Of a stretch of 12,028 nucleotides of DNA, positions 1-6,791 are shown in pieces. The notes beneath the pieces were generated by a model. That model was not told where the DNA came from and did no database searches. It worked only from the letters and a program-made list of their open reading frames with translations. Position numbers and translations under genes: made by a program. Positions within the stretch are counted from its first letter, which is position 1, and the number at the start of each line of letters is the position of its first letter. The stretch is from Bacteroidales bacterium (GTDB lineage Bacteria; Bacteroidota; Bacteroidia; Bacteroidales; NBLH01), in assembly GCA_021647685.1 (NCBI GenBank), contig JAKIUH010000091.1, positions 1 through 12,028 on the forward strand, read 5' to 3'.

Positions 1-8
1 GAAAGAAT

Positions 9-1406
9 TTATGTTGGCAATTTAGTGTTAAAATTAGTATAATCCCTGAATAGATTCAAAACTTCAGAAATAGAATCAACAACATATTCAGTTTCATCCA
101 AAAGTCGTTTTTTGGATTGATGCCCGTTTGCAATTAACAAATGCTGTATTCCCAAACCATCGGCCACATCTTTATCATGCAGGGTGTCCCCTATTAATAA
201 TAGGTCCTCATTTTTATGAGAAATGTTTTTCAACATGGATTTACCGATTTCAAGCTTGGAATGGGCAAAATGATTATCGATTCCATTAACATCAATAAAA
301 TAATCTTTTATATTATTGTCGCTTAAGGACTTAAGCAAGCTGTTATGCTCCATGGCCGAAAGAATATATTGTTCAAGGCCCATTGAATCGAAATATTTTA
401 ATACATCAACAACATACTTATGGAGATTTGTGGTTTTCAAGCCTTCATGATAAAGTTCTATGAATTCCATTGCAGGAATCTCGAATTTCTCTTTACTAAA
501 ATCAAAACCTTGATGTATTTTAACTCCCAAATAGTACAAACTCTCTAAAGTCCTTACAGATGTTGTACCCACAGCAATTCGTCTGCCTTTATGCCTTATG
601 ATATTTTCTAAAAAAGATTTTTCCACACGAAAATGTTCTTCGTGCATGGAATGTGCTCCAATAGTATCGCTTTTTACCGGACGAAATGTTCCGGCACCCA
701 CATGCAATGTTAATTCGTAGCAGGCAATGCCTTTATTATTTAATTCTGAAAATACTTTGTCGGTAAAATGTAATCCGGCAGTAGGAGCAGCAACCGAACC
801 TTCTTGTTTAGCATAAACAGTTTGATAAGTAGTTTTATCCACAGCTTCGGCAGCTCTATTCAAATAGGGCGGTAAAGGAGTTTTTCCTGCAGAATCCAAT
901 ATATCACCAAAGCTGATTTTTTTCGATATTGAATTTTCTGCATTCCAACTAAACTCAATAATTACAGAACCATCAAGTTCACCGGTTTTTCTTGCTGAAA
1001 GTATGTAGTTTATATTATCAATCTTAATATCTTTATTTAAATTTCCACTTTTCCACTTTTTAAGATTACCAACCATGCATTTCCATTGGCACTTTTCTTT
1101 TGCTTGAAAAGCTAAATTATAATCGGCAGGTTCATAAGGTTCTAAACAAAATATTTCTATTTTAGCACCGGTTTCTTTTCTGAAATTTAAACGGGCTTGG
1201 ATTACTTTGGCATTATTAAAAACCAGTAAATCATCTTTTTGTAGCAAATCTGCTAAATGTTTAAAACGCGTGTGCTTTATTTCCTGATTTTCAATGTATA
1301 AAAGTTTTGATTCATCACGATTGCTTAACGGATATTTGGCAATGCGCGAATCGGGCAAGTCATAGCTGTAATTACTGATTTTAATATTTTTAATCTTGTG
1401 CTCCAT
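9..1406 (-). CDS. queA: QueA (tRNA queuosine) N-terminal part fused in frame to the C-terminal half of a HAD phosphatase
   Basis: Residues below count from the Met at 1406. Residues 1 to about 297 match Bacteroidota S-adenosylmethionine:tRNA ribosyltransferase-isomerase, which makes epoxyqueuosine in tRNA: SNYSYDLPDSRIAKYPL near the start, GNLKKWK, SVAAPTAGLHFT, LHVGAGTFRPV, HSMHEEHF and GTTSVRTLESLYYLG. QueA should then continue for about 100 residues with the ITNFHxPxSTLL block and the FRFLSYGD end; both are missing. Instead, from about residue 300 (nt about 500-530) the protein reads as the back of a phosphoglycolate-phosphatase-like HAD enzyme: ILSAMEH (motif II), AHSKLEIGK (motif III Lys) and LLLIGDTLHDKDVA (motif IV). 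The HAD nucleophile motif DxDGT is missing. A Met 15 codons upstream (1451) is in frame, but the SNYSYDLP start and a -7 box inside that extension favour 1406. Neither catalytic unit looks complete, so this may be a nonfunctional deletion product, a new protein or an assembly chimera. The domain assignments are strong; the function is unknown. Confidence 0.85.
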   Translation of the reverse strand: MEHKIKNIKISNYSYDLPDSRIAKYPLSNRDESKLLYIENQEIKHTRFKHLADLLQKDDLLVFNNAKVIQARLNFRKETGAKIEIFCLEPYEPADYNLAFQAKEKCQWKCMVGNLKKWKSGNLNKDIKIDNINYILSARKTGELDGSVIIEFSWNAENSISKKISFGDILDSAGKTPLPPYLNRAAEAVDKTTYQTVYAKQEGSVAAPTAGLHFTDKVFSELNNKGIACYELTLHVGAGTFRPVKSDTIGAHSMHEEHFRVEKSFLENIIRHKGRRIAVGTTSVRTLESLYYLGVKIHQGFDFSKEKFEIPAMEFIELYHEGLKTTNLHKYVVDVLKYFDSMGLEQYILSAMEHNSLLKSLSDNNIKDYFIDVNGIDNHFAHSKLEIGKSMLKNISHKNEDLLLIGDTLHDKDVADGLGIQHLLIANGHQSKKRLLDETEYVVDSISEVLNLFRDYTNFNTKLPT

Positions 1407-1429
1407 CCAAACTATATTAAATTGAAGCG

Positions 1430-1437
1430 CAAAATTA
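1430..1437 (-). promoter_or_regulatory. Possible -7 box (TAATTTTG) for queA
   Basis: Read on the minus strand this is TAATTTTG, an exact fit to the Bacteroidota -7 consensus TAnnTTTG, 24 bp upstream of the Met at 1406. It lies within the possible 15-codon extension, which argues for the shorter start. I found no convincing -33 TTG at the right distance, so queA may also depend on read-through from the TPR gene, which ends 72 bp upstream. Confidence 0.35.
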
Positions 1438-1478
1438 GAAAAAATATTCATTTTAACTGTAAAACACTAAGTACTGAA

Positions 1479-3998
1479 CTACGAATATTGAGAATTTAAT
1501 ATATCAATAGCTTTAATATTTCCTAAATTTTTGGCTTTTACAAATTCACGAAAAGCTTTTTTAGGCTGATTCAAGTTCTGAAAACACAAGCCCCGGTTAA
1601 AATATGCTTCGGCACTGTTTTTATAATTCAAATCAATACATTTTTGATAATCTTCTAATGCTTCTTCATATTTTTGAAGATAAAATTTTGCCGTAGCACG
1701 ATTATAAACCGCATCGGTAAGTTTAGGATTAATTGAAAGTGCACGGTTGCAGTCTTCGATGGCATCAACAAATTGTCCTTTGTTTCCATGCATAGTACTA
1801 CGACGATAATAAGGCCATTCCCAATAGGGAAATTCTTTAATTGCCTCATTACAAGCATCGAAAAGCATATCCCACTGTTTGTTAGCTACCAGTACTTCAA
1901 TTTGTTTTTTATATTTTTCCATCAAACGGTTTCTGGCTTCAATTTTTTGTTTTTCTTCCAAGTCTTTTTGCATTTTTTCAATGCGCTCTTGCTCGGCTTT
2001 TTCCTTTGCCAAACGTTCTTGCTCCAAACGTTCATTTTCCGCTTTCTCTTTTAATAAACGTTCCTGCTCTAATCGTCCTTTTTTCGCTTTTTCTTTGGCT
2101 ATACGGTCTTTTTCATACTGTTCTTTTTTGGCTTTTTCTTTTATCAGGCGTTCTTTTTCTAATTTTTCTTTTTGAGCATTCTCTTTGGCTATTCGTTCTT
2201 GCTCTAATTTTTCTTTTTCGGCTTTTTCTTTCGCAATACTTTCTTTTTCAGCATTTAACTTTTCTTGAAGCTCTCTATCTAAGCGCTCTTTTTCAGCTTT
2301 TTCCTCAGCAACACGTTCTTTTACATGCTCGTCTCGTTTTAATTTGGCTTTTTCTGCTAATGATAATTTCTGATTGGCCTCTTCTTTCTCTTTCTTTTGA
2401 AGCAAACGCTCTTTTTCCAATCTTACTTTTTCAATTCGTTCTTTTTCCAAACGCTCTTTTTCGGCTTTTTCATCTGCAATACGTTCTTTTTCTTTTTGCC
2501 TTAAATTAACATCTTTGTTTTCTTTTGTTTTTGAGTAAAGTATATTCAATTTCTCAGCTTCTTTCTTTAAACTGATTCTTTTGGTAGTTTTCGATCTTTT
2601 TTCTTCCTCGAGTTTTGCCTCTATTGATTTTAGCAATTCTTTTTTTACATTTTGCTTTTTCTTATCTATATCAGTTGCTTCGGACTTTTCTTTCTGTGTA
2701 GATTCTCTTTTGTTTACTTTTAGGGTTTCTTTTTCCCTGCTATTTTCATTCTCTACCTCTTTTTTCTCTACTTTAAATTTTTCCGCTGCTTTTTTGGCAA
2801 TTTCCAGTTGTTCTATATCACCGTTCTCTTCTTCTTTCTTTTCAATAATAATGCTTTTTGATTTACCCTTGGTATCTATAATTGATTTTTTATCTTTCAA
2901 ATCATTAATTTTTTTATCCTCTGTTTTTTTGCTTTGTTGTTCCGGACTCGTTTTAATAATTTTCTCTGTTTCATCACTTCCATTTTTTCGTATTTCTACC
3001 TCAAGTGAACTAATATCTGCCTCATCAATTAAACCTGCTGCAAGCAAATAGTTTTCACGGTATTTATTCCTGATAAAAGCACTTAACTCTCTCTGACCTG
3101 GAATTTCAGCCCTTTTAATTTTATTTACGGCTTTAAACTGTTTAGAGTATTTTTCTTTAAGCAAAATTTCATCAATGGCATGAGCTATCAATTTGCATGA
3201 TTCGGTAGGTTGGGTAACTACCTGTTCTTCGTTAAAAACAATGCATACCCAACGCAACTCATTGGTAACTTTATATCTAAGTTTATAGGCTTGGTCCGAA
3301 TGATTTTTTTTAACCACAATTTTTTTTCCTTCAAAAGTATAAGGTTCTTCTATATCAATGGCAATATTCACTTTTGGATTATCTAATTTTAGAATAAAAT
3401 CGGGAGAATAATCAATTTCTTTCAATTCATGAGTAATACGCGCATTTTCAAGAATTTTTCCTTCAAAATATTCTTCCAGAAAAATTAAAAAGCGCTTTTG
3501 TGCAGGCGTATATTCACGCTGTCCAATTTGAATTTTATTATAACTGTATTTAAAATAAGTATTTATTGCCGAATGACGATATGCATCTATGGCTTTTTGA
3601 TTGTTATTATCTTCAATAGCTTTTCTGCGCTCTTCTTTTATTTGTTCCCTTTCGGCTTTAAGCTCATTATAAAGTTTTACAGCAATGCGATATTGCTTTT
3701 TTGCTTTGCTATTATGCATTATTTCGAAAACAGTAGCCGTTAATGAAACTAAGCTGATAAAAAATGCTAAATAAGTTATCGTATTTGAATAAAAACTACT
3801 TTTTATTATATGTGTTGAGCCTAAAAGTATCATTATTCCTATAGAAACAATAAGGATTATAGTTCCCAGAAATCTTTTTTTCGGTTTTTCAGGAAACTCC
3901 GGCAAATCACGTAACTCAGGAACAGGAATACCTTCGATTTTAACTTTCTCAATTTCTTCCGGCAATAACACGTATGGATAAAACTCCGGTTTGTTCAT
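1479..3998 (-). CDS. Membrane-anchored PD-(D/E)XK-like nuclease domain, long coiled coil and C-terminal TPRs
   Basis: No named family covers the full 839 residues. After a cytosolic, proline-rich N-terminus there are two hydrophobic segments (about 43-61 and 72-93), a short helix (98-130), and a compact domain at about 160-285. That domain carries YSPDF (D200), then AIDIEEPY (D215, E217), then WVCIVFNEEQVV and ESCKLIAHAI. This pattern of a PDF strand, an acidic I-D-I-E strand and a closing R/N-F-x-EEQVV strand resembles PD-(D/E)XK endonuclease-like domains of the DUF559/Vsr type, though the canonical Lys after the acidic pair is not obvious. Residues about 340-700 are a Lys/Glu/Arg-rich helix, including six 15-residue repeats. 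Residues about 700-836 hold about four TPR units (for example AVYNRATAKFYLQKYEEALEDY). This suggests a membrane-tethered scaffold with a reaching helical arm. Nuclease activity is an inference. It has a 402-bp upstream gap, so it probably has its own promoter. Confidence 0.75.
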   Translation of the reverse strand: MNKPEFYPYVLLPEEIEKVKIEGIPVPELRDLPEFPEKPKKRFLGTIILIVSIGIMILLGSTHIIKSSFYSNTITYLAFFISLVSLTATVFEIMHNSKAKKQYRIAVKLYNELKAEREQIKEERRKAIEDNNNQKAIDAYRHSAINTYFKYSYNKIQIGQREYTPAQKRFLIFLEEYFEGKILENARITHELKEIDYSPDFILKLDNPKVNIAIDIEEPYTFEGKKIVVKKNHSDQAYKLRYKVTNELRWVCIVFNEEQVVTQPTESCKLIAHAIDEILLKEKYSKQFKAVNKIKRAEIPGQRELSAFIRNKYRENYLLAAGLIDEADISSLEVEIRKNGSDETEKIIKTSPEQQSKKTEDKKINDLKDKKSIIDTKGKSKSIIIEKKEEENGDIEQLEIAKKAAEKFKVEKKEVENENSREKETLKVNKRESTQKEKSEATDIDKKKQNVKKELLKSIEAKLEEEKRSKTTKRISLKKEAEKLNILYSKTKENKDVNLRQKEKERIADEKAEKERLEKERIEKVRLEKERLLQKKEKEEANQKLSLAEKAKLKRDEHVKERVAEEKAEKERLDRELQEKLNAEKESIAKEKAEKEKLEQERIAKENAQKEKLEKERLIKEKAKKEQYEKDRIAKEKAKKGRLEQERLLKEKAENERLEQERLAKEKAEQERIEKMQKDLEEKQKIEARNRLMEKYKKQIEVLVANKQWDMLFDACNEAIKEFPYWEWPYYRRSTMHGNKGQFVDAIEDCNRALSINPKLTDAVYNRATAKFYLQKYEEALEDYQKCIDLNYKNSAEAYFNRGLCFQNLNQPKKAFREFVKAKNLGNIKAIDILNSQYS
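1974..2243 (-). repeat. Six tandem 15-residue (45-bp) coiled-coil repeats inside the TPR gene
   Basis: Residues 586-675 of the large membrane protein divide exactly into six 15-residue units of the form ERIAKEKAEKEKLEQ, with A at position 8 and L, I or Y at position 13 in every unit. The DNA copies are degenerate, so the unit is conserved mainly at the protein level. A 15-residue period (3.75 residues per turn) is more typical of a right-handed coiled coil or a charged single alpha-helix than of a classical heptad coil. Confidence 0.8.
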
Positions 3999-4400
3999 AG
4001 ATAATTGTTTTTATTTTTTTAACTTTTAGCTAAATGTTATTTTATATTTTTTAGCTTTTGTTTACATGTTTTACTTTATACTTTACATCAATGCATTTTT
4101 CTTGCCAAAATGATATTTTTTTTAAAAAAAATGTATTTTTATTTTGAGTAAGGCAAATTTGAGACCAAAAATTATGGAGAAAATAGCAAATTACTAAATT
4201 TATTGATAAATAAACTTCAAATTGTACGACAGGATATTTGATCTTAATGGTCTATTAGTATCTGTCCATAAAAAAGTAGAGAACTTGGTTTATAAAGTTT
4301 GAGTTCCAGACGTGCGATAAATACAAACCGCAGCATACTAAGGTATTCGAGGATTTGTATTTTGAGCAACAATACAGAAATCGGAACTTAGAGGCAAACT
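3999..4400. other. 402-bp AT-rich intergenic stretch upstream of the TPR gene
   Basis: No coding potential was seen. The part next to the TPR gene (about 4000-4140) is extremely A/T-rich and includes a perfect 16-bp T8A8 palindrome at 4116-4131. No exact TAnnTTTG -7 box is visible on the minus strand, so the TPR gene promoter is not assigned. The distal part (4296-4400) is an imperfect palindrome, listed separately. Confidence 0.6.
4296..4400. repeat. Imperfect 105-bp palindromic element just downstream of siaB
   Basis: The outer arms are AGTTTGAGTTCC (4296-4307) and GGAACT-TAGAGG-CAAACT (4383-4400). The right arm is the exact reverse complement of the left except for a 6-nt insertion between the two 6-bp blocks. 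An inner hairpin pairs 4321-4338 with 4343-4360 (13 of 18 positions) around the loop TAAG. It abuts the siaB stop codon, so it could serve as a transcription end for siaB. The size and nested arms also fit a dispersed palindromic repeat; copy number cannot be judged here. Confidence 0.5.
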
Positions 4401-4991
4401 CTAATTAATTTTGCGTTTATCGATTACTACTTTCATTAAAAAATATGAATACTGTTTATTGATAGAAATAAAATTATAGAGGATATTTTTACTGGTTTTT
4501 CTGGCAATATCAATCAAGCCCAGTCCAGCACCGCCTTTTTTTGATATCGTTCCGTATTTTAATTGATGCTGATGCATTTCATTCAGTTCATCAAGAGTAG
4601 CATTATTAATAGTTTGTAATGAGGCTTCTACTTTTTCTATTTGGCTGTTTTTAATTTTATTGGATGTAATAATAAAATACTTATCTCTTTTCTTTCCGAT
4701 CATGAATAAGCCACGTCCCACTTTTCCTTTTTCCGTAATTTCATCGGAATGTCTAGCCATATTTTGTAATATCTCAATAATTGCATGGTAAACTCTTTTG
4801 CGCGTAGTTAAGTCAATTTTTCTTTTCCTCATATCGTCCTCAGCCATTGAACTGAACATCTTAATAACACTATGATTAAATTTACCTATATAAACGATAC
4901 TAATACCTTTTGATATTAAGTTTTCATAAATAATTTCAATGCCTTCAACAAAATGTTCGTCTATATCAAATTTTTTTTCTTTCATTAGCAT
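4401..4991 (-). CDS. SiaB-family protein kinase (DUF6272, GHKL fold)
   Basis: The 196-residue protein matches the SiaB family along its full length. SiaB proteins have an anti-sigma-factor/histidine-kinase-like ATP-binding fold and phosphorylate the small regulator SiaC. Visible signs are the N-box EILQNMARHSD (E73, N77, H81), the G1-like stretch GRGLFMIGKKRDKYFIITSN, the family signature LNEMHQHQLKYGTISKKGG, and the G-box GGAGLGLIDIARK (153-165). In Pseudomonas the SiaABCD system controls c-di-GMP synthesis and aggregation. Here no SiaC-like (DUF1987) gene, no PP2C phosphatase and no diguanylate cyclase lies next to it. The gene stands alone between 190-bp and 402-bp gaps. A second Met two codons downstream (4985) is an equally possible start. 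The upstream spacer holds a 9-bp inverted repeat (5025-5033 and 5089-5097) of unknown meaning. Confidence 0.85.
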   Translation of the reverse strand: MLMKEKKFDIDEHFVEGIEIIYENLISKGISIVYIGKFNHSVIKMFSSMAEDDMRKRKIDLTTRKRVYHAIIEILQNMARHSDEITEKGKVGRGLFMIGKKRDKYFIITSNKIKNSQIEKVEASLQTINNATLDELNEMHQHQLKYGTISKKGGAGLGLIDIARKTSKNILYNFISINKQYSYFLMKVVIDKRKIN

Positions 4992-5181
4992 TGAGCTGCT
5001 TTTGATAATATTCTTGATACTTGATAAGCTATATATACAGGCTAAATATACAAAAAAATGTTTACAAAACTTATGATTGTTAATAACTTATAGCTTAAAC
5101 CAGAAAAGATATCATGAATTAATCTACAATATATCAAATAGTTACACAAAATTTTATCATTTTTTAAAATATAACAAAAAC

Positions 5182-6588
5182 TTACTGATTGTCAATAAGT
5201 TTATCTTCTACAATTTGTTTGCCAATAGTATAGCAATACAATGATGCAGGCTCATAGGAATGAATAACATTTGATGAAGGAATAATATCCCGTGTTTGCT
5301 TGGTAGTAATCATTGATGAAATTAATCCGTATTTTTCACAAAAATATCCGACAATATCTAATTCATTTGGGGCTAAACCATGTGGATGTTTCCAACGTAC
5401 ATCAGTTACCCAAACCGGGTTTTTATGCTTGTCCACTTTTATTAAATCCAAGATAACATGATCGTGTTTACAATAATAAAACATATCTTTTTCAATATGT
5501 TGCCACTGAGCTAAAATGGCAGTTTCCACCATATATTCCGTTTGAATATCTTCGGCGTTTAGCGGGGTAAATAAGGCTGTTCGTAAACTGGGGTTACTGA
5601 TATACACTCTAAAATATAGGTCATCGCGCTCATCTTTATACCTGTCTGTAAATCGATAGATACGCTTGATTAAAAAAATATGTTCCAAATAGTTTAAATA
5701 CTTAATTACGGTTTGTTTTGTATATCCTGACAAGTAGGAAAGTTCTTCTACACTGGTTTCAACTCCGCTGTTGTAAGCAAGCAATGATGTAAAAGAGTTA
5801 AGTTTATATAACTTATTGATACCATACAGGTTAGGTAAGTCTCTTAATAAAATTTGATGTAAGTAACGGCTGCCTTCAAGCCGCACTTGTTCGTGATTAA
5901 TTTTTGAAGCGATAACTACCGATGAATAATTTCCGTAATTTATATAATCCATTAAATATTGGTTAAAAATACCAATTTGTTCAGCAGAATAATCATCATC
6001 AAAATTTATAGGGTCTTGTTGATTGCGAATTTCAATAAATTCATAAAAAGAGAGTACCGGTAATAAAAACGAATGAAAACGTTCACTTTGAGCTTTTCTG
6101 TTATTTGCCGATTTAATTCCTATCGAACTAGAGCCTATAAATAAAGATTTGGGGTAATCTCTGGCAATTTGCTCCAATTGTTCTTCCCAGTTATCCAAAT
6201 ATTGAATTTCCTCAAAAATAAAATACAATTCATTTGCTGATTTAGTCTTTATAGCTTTCAAGCAAAGCCCAACAAGCTCTTTCAAGCTTAAACCTTTAAA
6301 TACCGGTATGGCAAACGAAATTAGTACAATTCTGTTTGAAGAAACACCTTTATCTATTAGTGCTTGGATAGTATGACTGAGCATAGCTGTTTTTCCAATA
6401 CCACGCTGCCCTAACAGGACAAGCGCTCGTTCATCATTCACAGAATCTACTATTTGCATAAAAATGCTGAAATATATCCGGCGCGGCATATTTGCATAAT
6501 GTTCGTCAATTTTTTGATCTTTCCACCAGTGGTTTTCAAATTTGATTTTTTCAATAATTTGCGATTCAGGTATTTTTTGCAGTTTCAT
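5182..6588 (-). CDS. AAA family ATPase with C-terminal DUF4143-type domain
   Basis: This is a 468-residue protein of the AAA_14 plus DUF4143 class, which is abundant in Bacteroidota and mostly uncharacterised. Walker A is GQRGIGKTAM (60-69, K66, T67). The Walker B position reads YFIFEEIQYL (122-131), with Glu where Asp is usual. The sensor strand is FIGSSSIGI (150-158), and the usual R...LLPVLSFYEF motif follows (170-184). Residues about 255-310 look like a winged helix (SVEELSYLSGYTKQTVIKYLNYLE). The C-terminal part keeps a nuclease-like spacing of E355, D381 and D397-V-R-W-K400, where family members usually have an E-x-K; this suggests a degenerate PD-(D/E)XK site. The N-terminal FENHWWKD segment precedes the ATPase core. 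It is probably a DNA- or protein-handling ATPase; its actual role is unknown. It seems to be transcribed alone, with a TATATTTG box about 70 bp upstream. Confidence 0.85.
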   Translation of the reverse strand: MKLQKIPESQIIEKIKFENHWWKDQKIDEHYANMPRRIYFSIFMQIVDSVNDERALVLLGQRGIGKTAMLSHTIQALIDKGVSSNRIVLISFAIPVFKGLSLKELVGLCLKAIKTKSANELYFIFEEIQYLDNWEEQLEQIARDYPKSLFIGSSSIGIKSANNRKAQSERFHSFLLPVLSFYEFIEIRNQQDPINFDDDYSAEQIGIFNQYLMDYINYGNYSSVVIASKINHEQVRLEGSRYLHQILLRDLPNLYGINKLYKLNSFTSLLAYNSGVETSVEELSYLSGYTKQTVIKYLNYLEHIFLIKRIYRFTDRYKDERDDLYFRVYISNPSLRTALFTPLNAEDIQTEYMVETAILAQWQHIEKDMFYYCKHDHVILDLIKVDKHKNPVWVTDVRWKHPHGLAPNELDIVGYFCEKYGLISSMITTKQTRDIIPSSNVIHSYEPASLYCYTIGKQIVEDKLIDNQ

Positions 6589-6659
6589 TTTTACACAATT
6601 AATTATGGTTTGCTATCCGGTTGGTTATACACTTTTTTAATTATTCATCATGTTTTCTA

Positions 6660-6667
6660 CAAATATA
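6660..6667 (-). promoter_or_regulatory. Possible -7 box (TATATTTG) for the AAA ATPase gene
   Basis: On the minus strand this reads TATATTTG, an exact TAnnTTTG match, 71 bp upstream of the ATPase start. No TTG sits at the ideal 19-20 bp distance, so the call rests on the -7 element alone. The TTTGTAC-type repeats at 6689-6724 lie directly upstream and could be an operator. Confidence 0.35.
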
Positions 6668-6688
6668 ATGAATTTTATACAACTTTCT

Positions 6689-6724
6689 TTTGTACTTACC
6701 AGTTTGTATAGCATCTTGTACAAA
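6689..6724. promoter_or_regulatory. Operator-like cluster of TTTGTAC motifs upstream of the ATPase promoter
   Basis: TTTGTAC (6689-6695), TTTGTAT (6703-6709) and CTTGTAC (6715-6721) are spaced 14 and 12 bp apart. The last overlaps GTACAAA (6718-6724), making a perfect 7-bp inverted repeat with the first. A 10-bp palindrome GTTTGCAAAC follows at 6744-6753. The arrangement resembles a regulator-binding site but no regulator is identified. Confidence 0.3.
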
Positions 6725-6767
6725 TTGTCTAAACGCCCCTTAGGTTTGCAAACATAAATTTAATGAT

Positions 6768-6791
6768 ACCTTAAATCCGCAAACTATGTTC
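6768..6791. repeat. 24-bp direct repeat, copy 1
   Basis: The sequence ACCTTAAATCC-G-CAAACTAT-G-TTC recurs at 7902-7925 with two differences (22 of 24 identical). Copy 1 touches the left inverted repeat of the 6790-7400 element. Copy 2 lies upstream of the thioesterase gene. The two copies enclose the palindromic element and the thioesterase gene. Confidence 0.6.

Noticed and set aside
1407..1451. A longer QueA start at 1451
   Set aside because: The added 15 residues are not part of the family, and a TAATTTTG box lies inside them. The start at 1406 fits the usual QueA N-terminus.
1974..2243. A 45-bp tandem repeat as a possible CRISPR-like array
   Set aside because: The units are adjacent with no spacers and encode a periodic coiled coil in frame; there is no cas gene.
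1773..3051. Several plus-strand open frames opposite the large coiled-coil gene
   Set aside because: They are rich in Phe, Leu and Ser because they read the complement of Lys/Glu codons. None has a recognisable domain or start context.
3999..4400. A missed siaC-like gene next to siaB
   Set aside because: No frame of about 120 codons or any DUF1987-like sequence exists in this gap; it is A/T tracts plus a palindrome.
5182..6588. A defence island made of the ATPase, siaB and the membrane nuclease-like protein
   Set aside because: The genes are separated by 190-402 bp, none matches a named defence system, and siaB is a signalling family. The idea is kept only as a loose possibility for the membrane protein.
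6454..6711. Plus-strand 85-residue frame overlapping the ATPase start
   Set aside because: It lies mostly opposite a well-supported gene and in its promoter region, and shows no family features.
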